Below, in pieces: positions 1 to 8,579 of a stretch of DNA of 64,000 nucleotides. Origin of the DNA: Flavobacterium inviolabile. Its GTDB lineage: Bacteria; Bacteroidota; Bacteroidia; Flavobacteriales; Flavobacteriaceae. The translations under genes were made by a program, and so were the position numbers. Location of the stretch: the NCBI RefSeq assembly GCF_013389455.1, contig NZ_CP058278.1:3658001-3722000 (forward strand), read 5' to 3'. Positions within the stretch are counted from its first letter, which is position 1. The number at the start of each line of letters is the position of its first letter. The notes under the pieces were generated by a model. It had not been told where the DNA came from and made no database searches. It was given only the letters and a program-made list of their open reading frames with translations.

Positions 1-495
1 CTGGATTTAATGATCCACGATATCGATGCTATTTTAAGCGTCGTGAAATCGAAAGTAAAAAACATCAGTGCGAGCGGTGTATCGGTAATTAGTGATTCTC
101 CGGATATTGCCAATGCCCGTATTGAATTTGAAAACGGCTGTGTGGCCAATGTCACTTCCAGTCGTATCTCGATGAAAAACATGCGTAAAGCCCGTTTTTT
201 CCAGAAAGATGCCTATATTTCTGTGGATTACCTGGACAAAGTATGTGAAGTGGTAAAAATGAAAGATGCACCGGAAATTCCGGGTGATTTCGATATGATT
301 TTACAAAATGCAGAAGGAGTTAAAAAACAAATCTATTACGACAATCCGTCTGTAGTACAAAACAATGCTATTTTAGACGAATTGGAAACATTTGCCGATG
401 CCATCAACAACAATACAACACCAATTGTAACGTTGGAAGACGGAACGGAAGCTTTGCGTGTAGCCCACCAGATTATCAACTGTTTCGGTAACTAA
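1..495 (+). CDS. Gfo/Idh/MocA-family oxidoreductase, C-terminal part (5' end outside window)
   Basis: The reading frame is open from base 1 and reads LDLMIHDIDAIL, a typical stretch of the C-terminal domain of Gfo/Idh/MocA NAD(P)-dependent oxidoreductases, where the MIHDID segment carries conserved catalytic or substrate-contacting His and Asp residues. The ATG at base 10 lies inside this motif and is not the real start, so the gene is cut by the window edge. The visible 164 residues cover the beta-sheet substrate domain and a plausible C-terminal helix. The Rossmann domain and the substrate cannot be seen. The next gene begins 10 bases after the stop, so they may be co-transcribed. Confidence 0.8.
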   Translation: MDLMIHDIDAILSVVKSKVKNISASGVSVISDSPDIANARIEFENGCVANVTSSRISMKNMRKARFFQKDAYISVDYLDKVCEVVKMKDAPEIPGDFDMILQNAEGVKKQIYYDNPSVVQNNAILDELETFADAINNNTTPIVTLEDGTEALRVAHQIINCFGN

Positions 496-505
496 GCAGC
501 AGGAC

Positions 506-1018
506 ATGATCGATACAGTATTATCCGATACGGAAACCCTGATTCGGTTCGCTATAATTTGCGGAGCGACCCTGCTTTTTTCGTATTTTTTCAATTTGTA
601 TCTGAAAAGACTCATCCTTAAAAAATCCGGCATTATCGATAATGATCCTACCAATTATGTTTTTTTCAAACATTTTGCAACGGCGGTCATCTATCTTTTC
701 GGTTTCGGATGGGCTTTACTAACACTGCCAATTGCCAAAACATACGGTCATTCATTACTTGCCGGAGCAGGTGTAACCACCCTGATTGCCGGTTTTGCCT
801 CACAGCAGGCTCTGAGTAATATTGTAGGCGGAATTTTCATACTGATTTTCAAACCGTTCCGGGTAAACGATTATATTGAATTTCAGGGAAAATCCGGACG
901 GGTTATGGAAGTCAACCTTCACGATACCATTATTCAGGATGATGCCGGCAATACAATAGTAATCCCGAACACATTACTATCCAACGGAATAATAACAAAC
1001 ATTAAAAAACAACCATAA
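506..1018 (+). CDS. Small MscS-family mechanosensitive ion channel
   Basis: A 170-residue membrane protein. Two N-terminal hydrophobic segments (about residues 10-30 and 50-75) are followed by a pore-type helix rich in Gly and Ala (AGAGVTTLIAGFASQQALSN) and then by a beta-domain segment with FKPFRVNDYIEF and VVIPN-like motifs. These are hallmarks of the MscS fold, whose members open under membrane tension to release solutes. It is much shorter than E. coli MscS (286 residues) and ends soon after the beta domain, lacking the large cytoplasmic vestibule. It lies 10 bases after the oxidoreductase and 1 base before the hydroxyacyl-CoA dehydrogenase, suggesting one transcript. Confidence 0.8.
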   Translation: MIDTVLSDTETLIRFAIICGATLLFSYFFNLYLKRLILKKSGIIDNDPTNYVFFKHFATAVIYLFGFGWALLTLPIAKTYGHSLLAGAGVTTLIAGFASQQALSNIVGGIFILIFKPFRVNDYIEFQGKSGRVMEVNLHDTIIQDDAGNTIVIPNTLLSNGIITNIKKQP

Positions 1019-1019
1019 A

Positions 1020-1907
1020 ATGAAAAACATAGCTGTAATCGGAGCTGGAACAATGGGTAACGGAATTGCGCATACTTTTGCACAAAGCGGTTTTAAAGTA
1101 TTATTAATTGATATTTCTGAAAAATCTTTAGAAAAAGGAATGGCAACAATCGTTGGGAATTTAGACCGAATGATTGCAAAAGGAACCATTACCGAAGCCG
1201 ATAAAAAAGCAACAATTGAAAACATCATTACCTATACCGACATTGCAGACGGAGTGGTAAATGCTGATTTAGTGATAGAAGCGGCTACAGAAAATGTAAC
1301 TTTAAAGCTAAACATCTTCAAACAACTGAGTGAAGTTTGCGGTGAAAACACCATTTTAGCGTCCAATACTTCTTCTATTTCCATTACACAAATCGCTTCT
1401 GTGGTTAAAAATCCGGAGCGTGTAATCGGTATGCACTTTATGAACCCGGTGCCTATCATGAAACTGGTAGAAATCATCCGTGGTTACAATACTACAGACG
1501 AAGTGACCAAAACCATTATGGATTTATCGGTAGCTTTAGGAAAAACACCGGTTGAAGTAAACGATTATCCGGGATTTGTAGCCAACAGAATTTTAATGCC
1601 GATGATTAACGAATCTATCGAAACCTTATACAACGGTGTGGCCGGCGTACAGGAAATCGACACCGTTATGAAATTGGGAATGGCACACCCTATGGGACCA
1701 TTACAATTAGCAGATTTTATCGGTCTGGATGTTTGTCTTTCAATCTTAAACGTAATGTACGACGGATTCAAAAATCCTAAATATGCTCCGTGTCCTTTAT
1801 TGGTAAACATGGTAATGGCAGGAAAATTAGGCGTAAAATCCGGAGAAGGATTCTATGACTATTCGGAAAGCAAAAAAGCAGAGAAAGTAGCGAAAATGTT
1901 CGCATAA
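1020..1907 (+). CDS. 3-hydroxybutyryl-CoA dehydrogenase (3-hydroxyacyl-CoA dehydrogenase family)
   Basis: 295 residues, the usual length for a single-function enzyme that interconverts (S)-3-hydroxybutyryl-CoA and acetoacetyl-CoA with NAD(P). The N-terminus carries the Rossmann motif GAGTMGNGIAHTFAQSG (residues 7-23). The catalytic His lies in IGMHFMNPVPIMKLVEII and the conserved Asn in the start of the C-terminal helical domain (NRILMPMINE). C-terminal dimerisation features such as GPLQLADFIGLD are present. The start is 1 base after the preceding stop. A strong hairpin follows the stop, so it closes this transcription unit. Likely role: short-chain fatty acid oxidation or butanoate metabolism. 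The exact substrate is inferred from family length and motifs. Confidence 0.92.
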   Translation: MKNIAVIGAGTMGNGIAHTFAQSGFKVLLIDISEKSLEKGMATIVGNLDRMIAKGTITEADKKATIENIITYTDIADGVVNADLVIEAATENVTLKLNIFKQLSEVCGENTILASNTSSISITQIASVVKNPERVIGMHFMNPVPIMKLVEIIRGYNTTDEVTKTIMDLSVALGKTPVEVNDYPGFVANRILMPMINESIETLYNGVAGVQEIDTVMKLGMAHPMGPLQLADFIGLDVCLSILNVMYDGFKNPKYAPCPLLVNMVMAGKLGVKSGEGFYDYSESKKAEKVAKMFA

Positions 1908-1922
1908 TCACAACGATACACT

Positions 1923-1966
1923 ATTGACAATTGGTATCCGGCAGGTTATCAATTGTCAATTTTTAA
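1923..1966 (+). terminator. Rho-independent terminator after the hydroxyacyl-CoA dehydrogenase
   Basis: Perfect 11-bp inverted repeat ATTGACAATTG / CAATTGTCAAT (1923-1933 and 1950-1960) with a 16-base loop, followed by a T-rich run. It sits 16 bases after the stop codon at 1907 and before the DUF1015 gene. Confidence 0.75.
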
Positions 1967-1978
1967 TTTAAACACAAA

Positions 1979-3199
1979 ATGGCGATAATAAAACCTTTTA
2001 AAGCAGTTCATCCCACAGCAGACAAAGTAAGCCTGGTTACTTCCCGCTCCTACGACGATTATGGGGCTGCGGAACTGGCGGCTTACCTGGAATTCAATCC
2101 GTTTTCTTTTTTGCATATCCTGAATCCGGCTTATGTGAACCAGCAAAAGATCGGATTTGACAAACGCTTTAAAATGGTCGCCCATAAATATGCCGATTTT
2201 AAAAAAGAGGGCATTCTGGTTCAGGAAGAAACAGCAGTACTGTATGTTTACCGGATTGAAACCAAAAACCACATTTTTACCGGAATCCTGGCCGGAACCT
2301 CGGTAGAAGATTACCAGCAAAATCATATCCGCAAACACGAAGACACGCTGCAATACCGCGTGGATCTGTTTAAGGATTACCTGCATCAGACCGGATTCAA
2401 TACCGAACCCGTTTTGATGACCTATCAGGACAATTCCGTTTTAAACGAATGGATAACATCCAAAACAGCAGAACGTCCTTTACTGGAGTTCTCAACAACC
2501 AATAAGGAGAAACACACCCTTTGGAAAATTGCAGATGAAAAGGAAATTCAGTGGTTACAGGAGCAATTCACGACGGTTGGCGATTTTTACATCGCAGACG
2601 GGCACCACCGCTCTGCTTCTGCCGAGTTATTATACGAACAGGATAAAGATTCAGGCAATGAAAACCTGAATTACTTTATGAGTTATTTAATTGCCGACAG
2701 TAATGTAAAAATATACGAATACAACCGCCTGATCCGCGATTTGAACGGTTATACCAAAGAGGATTTTATTAAAAAATTAGCCGACAATTTTGTCATCAAA
2801 AGCAAGAAGCAGGAATTATGGAAACCCAAGCACAAATTTGAGTTTGGTATGTATCTTGATGGAGAATTTTATACCCTGAAATTAAAGGAAGAAAACTTTA
2901 CCTTTGATAATGCTCTTGCCGGACTGGATGCCCAGATTTTATATACAACGGTTTTACAGCCGATTTTAGGGATTGACGATTTGCGTACCGACGACCGTAT
3001 TGCCTACATTGCTGGAAGTAAATCGATCACCAACATTAAAGAAATGGTAGACAGCGGCGAATTTGAAATTGGTTTTATGCTGTTTCCTACCAATATTTCG
3101 GAAATTAAGGATCTGGCCGATGCCAATCTGATCATGCCGCCAAAAAGCACCTATATTGAACCCAAGTTCAGGAGCGGACTGGTTGTTTATGAGATATAA
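1979..3199 (+). CDS. DUF1015 family protein
   Basis: 406 residues, matching the DUF1015 family in length and in its signature: the start AIIKPFKAVHP, then the strongly conserved DGHHRSASA motif around residue 210. The His residues of that motif suggest a metal or phosphate site, but no reaction is established as far as I know. In Bacteroidota and some Firmicutes the gene often lies near serine-biosynthesis or PLP-related genes. Here it is 19 bases upstream of a YggS-type PLP homeostasis gene, in keeping with a link to amino-acid or vitamin B6 metabolism. That link is inference only. Confidence 0.85.
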   Translation: MAIIKPFKAVHPTADKVSLVTSRSYDDYGAAELAAYLEFNPFSFLHILNPAYVNQQKIGFDKRFKMVAHKYADFKKEGILVQEETAVLYVYRIETKNHIFTGILAGTSVEDYQQNHIRKHEDTLQYRVDLFKDYLHQTGFNTEPVLMTYQDNSVLNEWITSKTAERPLLEFSTTNKEKHTLWKIADEKEIQWLQEQFTTVGDFYIADGHHRSASAELLYEQDKDSGNENLNYFMSYLIADSNVKIYEYNRLIRDLNGYTKEDFIKKLADNFVIKSKKQELWKPKHKFEFGMYLDGEFYTLKLKEENFTFDNALAGLDAQILYTTVLQPILGIDDLRTDDRIAYIAGSKSITNIKEMVDSGEFEIGFMLFPTNISEIKDLADANLIMPPKSTYIEPKFRSGLVVYEI

Positions 3200-3218
3200 C
3201 GATCCTTTGTAAATTATA

Positions 3219-3890
3219 ATGTTACAGCAAATGACAATAAAAGAAAACCTACTCGCTATAAAAAATTCGCTTCCGGAACCGGTTACCCTGGTAGCGGTTT
3301 CGAAAACCAAACCGGTATCGGATCTGATGGAAGCCTATGAAGCCGGGCAGCGCATTTTCGGAGAAAACAAGATCCAGGAAATGACGGACAAATGGGAACA
3401 GCTGCCAAAAGATATTCAATGGCACATGATTGGTCACGTACAGTCCAACAAAGTCAAGTATATGGCTTCTTATGTGACCCTTGTTCACGGAGTAGACAGC
3501 TTGAAATTATTACAGGAAATCAACAAACAGGCCAAGAAACACGACCGTGTTATTGACTGCCTGCTGCAAATATATATCGCTGAGGAAGAAAGCAAATTCG
3601 GACTGGATGTAAACGAGTTAAACGAATTGCTGCAGTCGGAAACATTTAAGGAATTACAGCACATTCGCGTGATCGGATTAATGGGAATGGCCACTTTTAC
3701 CGACAGCGAAGCACAAATAAAAAAGGAGTTTCAAAATTTAAAAGCTATTTTTGACAGCACAAAAGGAATTACCGCTGCCAATTTTGATCTATCGGTATTG
3801 TCCATGGGAATGTCGGGCGACTATAAAATCGCCATTGCCTGCGGAAGCACCATGGTTCGGATAGGAAGCAGTATCTTTGGAACGCGATAA
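3219..3890 (+). CDS. YggS/PROSC-family pyridoxal phosphate homeostasis protein
   Basis: 223 residues, an alanine-racemase-like TIM barrel without the second racemase domain. The PLP-binding lysine lies in LVAVSKTKP (about residue 28), followed by FGENKIQE and the WHMIGHVQSNK motif, all diagnostic of YggS. Later motifs GLMGMATF and LSMGMSGDYKIAI with GSTMVRIGSSIFG bind the phosphate of PLP. The protein buffers and delivers PLP and affects amino-acid pools; no enzymatic turnover is known. An alternative ATG four codons downstream (3231) would remove MLQQ and is equally plausible. Cytosolic. Confidence 0.93.
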   Translation: MLQQMTIKENLLAIKNSLPEPVTLVAVSKTKPVSDLMEAYEAGQRIFGENKIQEMTDKWEQLPKDIQWHMIGHVQSNKVKYMASYVTLVHGVDSLKLLQEINKQAKKHDRVIDCLLQIYIAEEESKFGLDVNELNELLQSETFKELQHIRVIGLMGMATFTDSEAQIKKEFQNLKAIFDSTKGITAANFDLSVLSMGMSGDYKIAIACGSTMVRIGSSIFGTR

Positions 3891-3919
3891 TAGAAAACGT
3901 TATAAACTAAGAACAGAAT

Positions 3920-5281
3920 TTGTACGCTATATTAGACATAGAGACAACCGGAGGGCAATTTAACGAAGAAGGAATAACGGAAATTGCCATCTATAAATTT
4001 GATGGACATGAAGTTGTCGATCAGTTTATCAGCCTTATTAATCCCGAAATACCAATTCAGCCGTTTGTTGTAAAACTTACCGGGATCAATAATGCTATGC
4101 TGCGTTCTGCTCCTAAATTTTATGAAGTTGCAAAGCGGATCATTGAAATTACCCAGGATTGCATCATCGTAGCCCATAATGCTTCTTTTGATTACCGCAT
4201 CCTGCGTACGGAATTCAGACGCCTGGGATATGACTTCAACAGCAATACCATCTGTACCGTTGAATTATCTAAAAAATTAATTCCGGACCAGCCTTCCTAT
4301 AGTTTAGGAAAACTGGTGCGTAGCCTTGGTATTCCTATTGCCGACAGGCACCGGGCTACCGGAGATGCGATGGCAACCGTTAAGCTTTTTAAAATGCTTT
4401 TGGCAAAAGATGTCAAAAAGGAAATTATTACAAGCTTTGTCAAAAAAGAAATAAAAACCGGAATTTCCCCGAAATTACTGGACATCGTGGAAGCGATTCC
4501 CGCCAAAACCGGTATCTATTATATTCACCGTGAAGACGGAACCATTATTTATATCGGCAAAAGCAAAAACATCAAAAAACGCGTTAACCAGCACTTTACA
4601 GGAACCTCGCGAAAAGCAAAGCGAATACAGCAGGAAGTTTTTGCGGTTACTTTTGAAGAAACCGGAAACGAACTGGTTGCGCTGCTAAAAGAAAGCGAGG
4701 AAATAAAAGTAAACAAGCCCGTTTACAACAGATCACAGCGAAAAACAATTTTTCCCTGGGCTTTATATGCCGAAAAAAATGAGGGAGGCTATCTGGCCTT
4801 ACGCCTCGCCAAAGCCGACGGGCGCAAAAAAGAAGTCACTTCTTTTGCTACGCTGGTTGAAGGCAAGAATTTTTTGCATAAAATAACTGCCGAATACCAG
4901 TTATGCCAGAAAATAAACGGTTTATACGACACTAAAAAAGGCTGCTTTCAGTACGATATCAAGCAATGCCACGGTGCCTGCATTGGCAAAGAAGCTGCTG
5001 CCGATTACAATGTTAGGGTTCAGGATTTCCTGAACAACCACCAGTTCCAGAATCAGAATATGGTTATTGTAGACCGGGGAAGAAGCATTGATGAAAGAAG
5101 TGCTATTTTAGTTGAAAACGGGATCTACAAAGGCTATTGCTTTTACGATCTTAACTACCAGATTAACAATATTGACATCCTTAAAAAGATCATTATCCCG
5201 ATGCAGCACAACAGGGATACCCGGAATATCATTCAGAATTACCTGCGCAAAAAGAAAGTTAGCAAAGTAGTCACCTTTTAA
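3920..5281 (+). CDS. DEDDh 3'-5' exonuclease fused to a UvrC-type GIY-YIG nuclease domain
   Basis: 453 residues with two nuclease modules. Residues 1-170 form a DnaQ-like exonuclease: AILDIETTGG gives the first acidic pair (D6, E8), AHNASFDYRIL the third Asp, and HRATGDA the final His and Asp. Residues about 197-280 form a GIY-YIG domain (TGIYYIHREDG, IYIGKSKNIKKRVNQHF) with the downstream Glu/Asn region seen in UvrC and Cho. The remaining 170 residues hold several Cys (CQKI, GCFQYDIKQCHGACIG), like the Cys-rich segment after the UvrC nuclease domain. Translation must start at TTG at 3920 to include the MYAILDIETTGG strand. Likely role: nucleotide-excision or other DNA repair, by analogy with Cho. 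Known as a fusion in several phyla. Confidence 0.88.
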   Translation: MYAILDIETTGGQFNEEGITEIAIYKFDGHEVVDQFISLINPEIPIQPFVVKLTGINNAMLRSAPKFYEVAKRIIEITQDCIIVAHNASFDYRILRTEFRRLGYDFNSNTICTVELSKKLIPDQPSYSLGKLVRSLGIPIADRHRATGDAMATVKLFKMLLAKDVKKEIITSFVKKEIKTGISPKLLDIVEAIPAKTGIYYIHREDGTIIYIGKSKNIKKRVNQHFTGTSRKAKRIQQEVFAVTFEETGNELVALLKESEEIKVNKPVYNRSQRKTIFPWALYAEKNEGGYLALRLAKADGRKKEVTSFATLVEGKNFLHKITAEYQLCQKINGLYDTKKGCFQYDIKQCHGACIGKEAAADYNVRVQDFLNNHQFQNQNMVIVDRGRSIDERSAILVENGIYKGYCFYDLNYQINNIDILKKIIIPMQHNRDTRNIIQNYLRKKKVSKVVTF

Positions 5282-5294
5282 ATCCAGTGCGAGT

Positions 5295-6134
5295 ATGAGG
5301 GTATTAAAAACCAAATACGACATTTTCAGGCAGAAAACGTATATTGTTATTTACGGTTCCAACACTTTTGGCGGACGTCTTTTTGACTTAGCCCTTCTGG
5401 GTGTGATTTTGTTGAGTGTCCTTTTGGTCATGCTTGAATCGGTACAGAAACTGGATGCCAAATACCATACTTTTCTCGTGGTTTCGGAATGGATCATTAC
5501 TGTTTTTTTCAGTATTGAATATGCCCTCCGGATCATTTGCAACAAGCGTCCCTTAAAATATATTTTCAGTTTTTACGGCCTGGTCGACCTGATTTCCATT
5601 TTACCGATGTATTTATCCTTTTTTATTCCGGGATCCAAAATACTATCGGTGGTACGGGCTTTGCGTTTACTGCGTTTGTTCGGTATTTTAAACCTGGTGC
5701 ATTTCACCGGACAGGAATCCCAGCTTAAACTGGCCATAAAAGCCAGCCGTACCAAAATTATTGTTTTTATCTATTTTATCCTGGTGGTTTCCATTCTTTT
5801 AGGTGCCATCATGTATGTTATTGAAAGTCCGGAAAGCGGTTTTACCAGCATTCCGGTGAGCATTTACTGGTGTGTGGTTACGCTCACGACCGTTGGTTAC
5901 GGCGATATTGCCCCGGTAACGACCTTAGGGCAGATTATTGCCGCCTTTATCATGATCATGGGTTATGGCATTATTGCGGTTCCTACCGGAATAGTAACGG
6001 CCGAGTTTGCCAATGCCAAAAGAAATGCCACCGACACGGAAGGTAAAAAAGTATGTCCTTCCTGTACGACTATAATTTATAATCAAGACTCCCGCTATTG
6101 TCATCACTGCGGGGAAAAATTAAGTAATGACTAA
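5295..6134 (+). CDS. Voltage-gated-type potassium channel with C-terminal zinc ribbon
   Basis: 279 residues. Hydrophobic segments S1 to S6 can be followed: S1 near residues 25-45, S2 near 60-80, S4-like helix with spaced Arg (VVRALRLLRLFGI) near 120, then S5, the pore loop with the K+ selectivity filter TLTTVGYGD, and S6 ending near residue 240. After S6 there is no RCK or cyclic-nucleotide domain. Instead there is a compact CPSC...CHHC zinc ribbon at residues 255-272. The family usually selects K+ and helps set membrane potential. The last 8 bases overlap the start of miaA in another frame, suggesting translational coupling. Confidence 0.9.
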   Translation: MRVLKTKYDIFRQKTYIVIYGSNTFGGRLFDLALLGVILLSVLLVMLESVQKLDAKYHTFLVVSEWIITVFFSIEYALRIICNKRPLKYIFSFYGLVDLISILPMYLSFFIPGSKILSVVRALRLLRLFGILNLVHFTGQESQLKLAIKASRTKIIVFIYFILVVSILLGAIMYVIESPESGFTSIPVSIYWCVVTLTTVGYGDIAPVTTLGQIIAAFIMIMGYGIIAVPTGIVTAEFANAKRNATDTEGKKVCPSCTTIIYNQDSRYCHHCGEKLSND

Positions 6135-7056
6135 CTATTTAATCACCATAATCGGTCCGACCGCTATCGGTAAAACCGCTTTGAGCATTACACTCGCAAA
6201 GCATTTTAACTGTGAGATCCTTTCCTGCGACAGCCGTCAGTTTTTTAAAGAAATGACCATCGGGACGGCCGTGCCTTCTGCTGAAGAATTAGCGGCAGCA
6301 CCGCATCATTTTATCCAGAACAAATCGGTATTTGACGACTATACGGTGGGCGATTTCGAAAGGGAAGCCGTTACTTTACTCGATACACTATTCCTGAGGA
6401 ACAACATCCAGATTATGGTTGGCGGTTCCGGATTATACGTTAATGCCGTTTTAAAAGGCTTTGATGATTTTCCGGACATAGCTCCTTCCGTTCGGGAGAA
6501 CATCCGGGAAAACTTCGAAAACCACGGCATAACATACCTGCAAAACGAGTTACAGCAACGCGACCCGGACTATTATACCAAAATCCTTCAGGAAAATCCG
6601 CAAACCCTGCAAAATCCCCAGCGCATGATGCGTTTTGTGGAAGTTTGCATTGGCAGCGGCAAGACCTATTCTTCTTTCCTGAATCAGAAAAAAAACAGCC
6701 GTAATTTCACGCCTATAGTGATTGGTCTGGAAGCCGACAGGGAACTCATGTATGACCGCATTAACCAAAGAGTTGACCTCATGCTGCAGGCCGGGCTTTT
6801 AAAAGAAGCCGAATCGCTTTATGCTAATAAAGCGTTAAACGCTTTACAAACGGTGGGTTATCGCGAATTATTTAGTTACTTTGACGGCGATTTCACATTC
6901 GATTTTGCTGTTGAAGAAATAAAAAAGAATACACGCCGTTTCGCAAAACGTCAGATGACCTGGTTCAAACGGACGGAAAATGCAAAATGGTTTGATTTTA
7001 AAGCTTCGCCCGAAAACATTATCGATTATGTGAAGCAGCAAATTCAAAATTCATAA
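6127..7056 (+). CDS. miaA: tRNA dimethylallyltransferase MiaA
   Basis: 309 residues, normal for MiaA, which adds a dimethylallyl group to N6 of A37 in tRNAs that read UNN codons. The P-loop is GPTAIGKTALS (residues 10-20), followed by the conserved LSCDSRQFF with the catalytic Asp and the thiol-adjacent segment, MTIGTAVPS, the GGSGLYVNAVLKG motif and the TVGYRELFSYFDG segment near residue 245. ATG overlaps the channel gene by 8 bases and the thioesterase gene starts 2 bases after the stop, so the three appear co-transcribed. Cytosolic. Confidence 0.96.
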   Translation: MTNYLITIIGPTAIGKTALSITLAKHFNCEILSCDSRQFFKEMTIGTAVPSAEELAAAPHHFIQNKSVFDDYTVGDFEREAVTLLDTLFLRNNIQIMVGGSGLYVNAVLKGFDDFPDIAPSVRENIRENFENHGITYLQNELQQRDPDYYTKILQENPQTLQNPQRMMRFVEVCIGSGKTYSSFLNQKKNSRNFTPIVIGLEADRELMYDRINQRVDLMLQAGLLKEAESLYANKALNALQTVGYRELFSYFDGDFTFDFAVEEIKKNTRRFAKRQMTWFKRTENAKWFDFKASPENIIDYVKQQIQNS

Positions 7057-7058
7057 TC

Positions 7059-7805
7059 ATGCCAATAGCACCCGATTTTACTTCCGTTTATGAACACGAA
7101 TGGGAGATCAATTTTACCCAATGTACTCCATACGGGCTTCTGAAATATGTAGACCTTTGTAACATACTGCAGCTAACCGCCGCCGAGCATTCCATTCATG
7201 GCGGATTGAGCTTTAACGACATGCAGGAACACGATCAGGCCTGGGTTTTAAGCCGGATCCGCGTGGAAATAACCGATACTTTACCCAAATGGATGGACAA
7301 GGTAATCGTAAAAACATGGATTGAAGATTTACAGGGCTCCCGCTCTATCCGTAATATTGAAATGTACCTGAATGGTAAAAAAATAGCCGGTGCCACCACC
7401 TATTGGGCTGTTTTTAATACCAAACTGAGAAAAGCGGAAGCGCTGGCTTTACCGCACGAGCATTTTGAAAAATATCCCGACCGCCACGCTACCGAACACA
7501 GCTTTTCACGGATTAACGTGACCCGGGAAGCCGAAAAAGTGACCAACCGGACCATTGTACTCTCCGACCTGGATATCGTTAATCACGTAAACAATGTGAA
7601 ATATCTGGAATGGTGCCTCGACACCCTGGATGCCAGACAGGTCTTGAAACAGGGCCTCAAAAGTTTTGAAATGAATTTTCTGAGAGAGCTCAATTTAAAC
7701 GATCAGGTAACGATTCACCGGGATCAGGAAGCAGATCAGACATATTTTTCGGTTACTAAAGACAATAAAGTAAGTTTTGCTTTATTGCTGGACTGGAAAG
7801 CATAA
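7059..7805 (+). CDS. Acyl-ACP thioesterase (hotdog fold)
   Basis: 248 residues with two tandem hotdog repeats, as in FatA/FatB-type acyl-[acyl-carrier-protein] thioesterases that release fatty acids from ACP. The first repeat includes GGLSFNDMQEHDQAWVLSRIRVEI, shown here in part as MQEHDQAWVLSR, and WIEDLQGSRSIR. The second includes the catalytic-type motif DIVNHVNNVKYLEWCLD with conserved Asn and His. It is the last gene of the + strand unit that includes the K+ channel and miaA, and is followed by a strong terminator. The chain-length preference cannot be read from sequence. Confidence 0.88.
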   Translation: MPIAPDFTSVYEHEWEINFTQCTPYGLLKYVDLCNILQLTAAEHSIHGGLSFNDMQEHDQAWVLSRIRVEITDTLPKWMDKVIVKTWIEDLQGSRSIRNIEMYLNGKKIAGATTYWAVFNTKLRKAEALALPHEHFEKYPDRHATEHSFSRINVTREAEKVTNRTIVLSDLDIVNHVNNVKYLEWCLDTLDARQVLKQGLKSFEMNFLRELNLNDQVTIHRDQEADQTYFSVTKDNKVSFALLLDWKA

Positions 7806-7811
7806 AAATAT

Positions 7812-7838
7812 AAAAAGCTCCTTTACAGGAGCTTTTTT
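7812..7838 (+). terminator. Bidirectional hairpin terminator between convergent units
   Basis: Stem AAAAAGCTCCT / AGGAGCTTTTT with loop TTAC, with a T run on either strand. It serves the thioesterase gene on the + strand and the response-regulator gene ending at 7859 on the - strand. Confidence 0.85.
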
Positions 7839-7858
7839 GTTTCAGAGTAGATAGGGTG

Positions 7859-8575
7859 TTATTCTGCAACTTTATTTTTGATTACCAAACGGAAACCTTC
7901 ACCGTGGATGTTCAGAATCTCAACATCTTCGTCCTGTTTCAGGTATTTACGCAATTTGGCGATATAAACGTCCATACTTCTTGAGGTAAAGTAATTGTCG
8001 TCTCTCCAGATTTTTGTTAGTGCTAACTCTCTTGGCATTAAGTCATTTTCATGCAAAGCAAGCATTTTAAGCAATTCATTCTCTTTTGGAGATAATTTGA
8101 TCGGCTCCTCATTCTGGAAAGATAAGAAACGTAATTTTGAGTTCAAATGGAATTTACCGATGATAAATTCAAACTTCGTATTATCTGTTTTAACTTCCGA
8201 TGCTTTACGCTGGATAATTGCTTTGATTTTCATCAGCAATACTTCCGAATCAAAAGGTTTGTTCAAATAATCATCTGCTCCTACTTTGTATCCTTTTAAC
8301 ACATCCTCTTTCATGGATTTTGCCGTTAAAAAGATAATAGGCACTTCTTTATTTTTTTCGCGGATTTCTCTCGCTAGTGTATAACCATCTTTGTAAGGCA
8401 TCATCACATCAAGAATGCATAAATCGAAATTATCTTTCTTGAATTTTTCGAAACCTTCCATACCATTTTTGGCTAAAGTAACTTCAAAATCGTTTATTAA
8501 AAGGTAATCTTTGAGCACTGCTCCAAAATTGGGGTCATCTTCTACTAAAAGAATTTTTTTGTTAGTCGTATCCAT
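7859..8575 (-). CDS. OmpR-family response regulator (RprY-like)
   Basis: 238 residues. The N-terminal receiver domain has the acidic pocket (LLVEDDPNF), the phospho-acceptor Asp in CILDVMMPYKDGYT, the Thr in FLTAKS and the Lys in DYLNKPFD. Residues about 135-235 form a winged-helix DNA-binding domain of the OmpR/PhoB class, with SPKENELL and YFTSRSMDVYIAKLRKYL. The overall sequence resembles the RprY regulators of Bacteroidota. The kinase gene ends 4 bases upstream of this start, so the pair is an operon with kinase first. Target genes are unknown. Confidence 0.9.
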   Translation of the reverse strand: MDTTNKKILLVEDDPNFGAVLKDYLLINDFEVTLAKNGMEGFEKFKKDNFDLCILDVMMPYKDGYTLAREIREKNKEVPIIFLTAKSMKEDVLKGYKVGADDYLNKPFDSEVLLMKIKAIIQRKASEVKTDNTKFEFIIGKFHLNSKLRFLSFQNEEPIKLSPKENELLKMLALHENDLMPRELALTKIWRDDNYFTSRSMDVYIAKLRKYLKQDEDVEILNIHGEGFRLVIKNKVAE

Positions 8576-8579
8576 ATCA

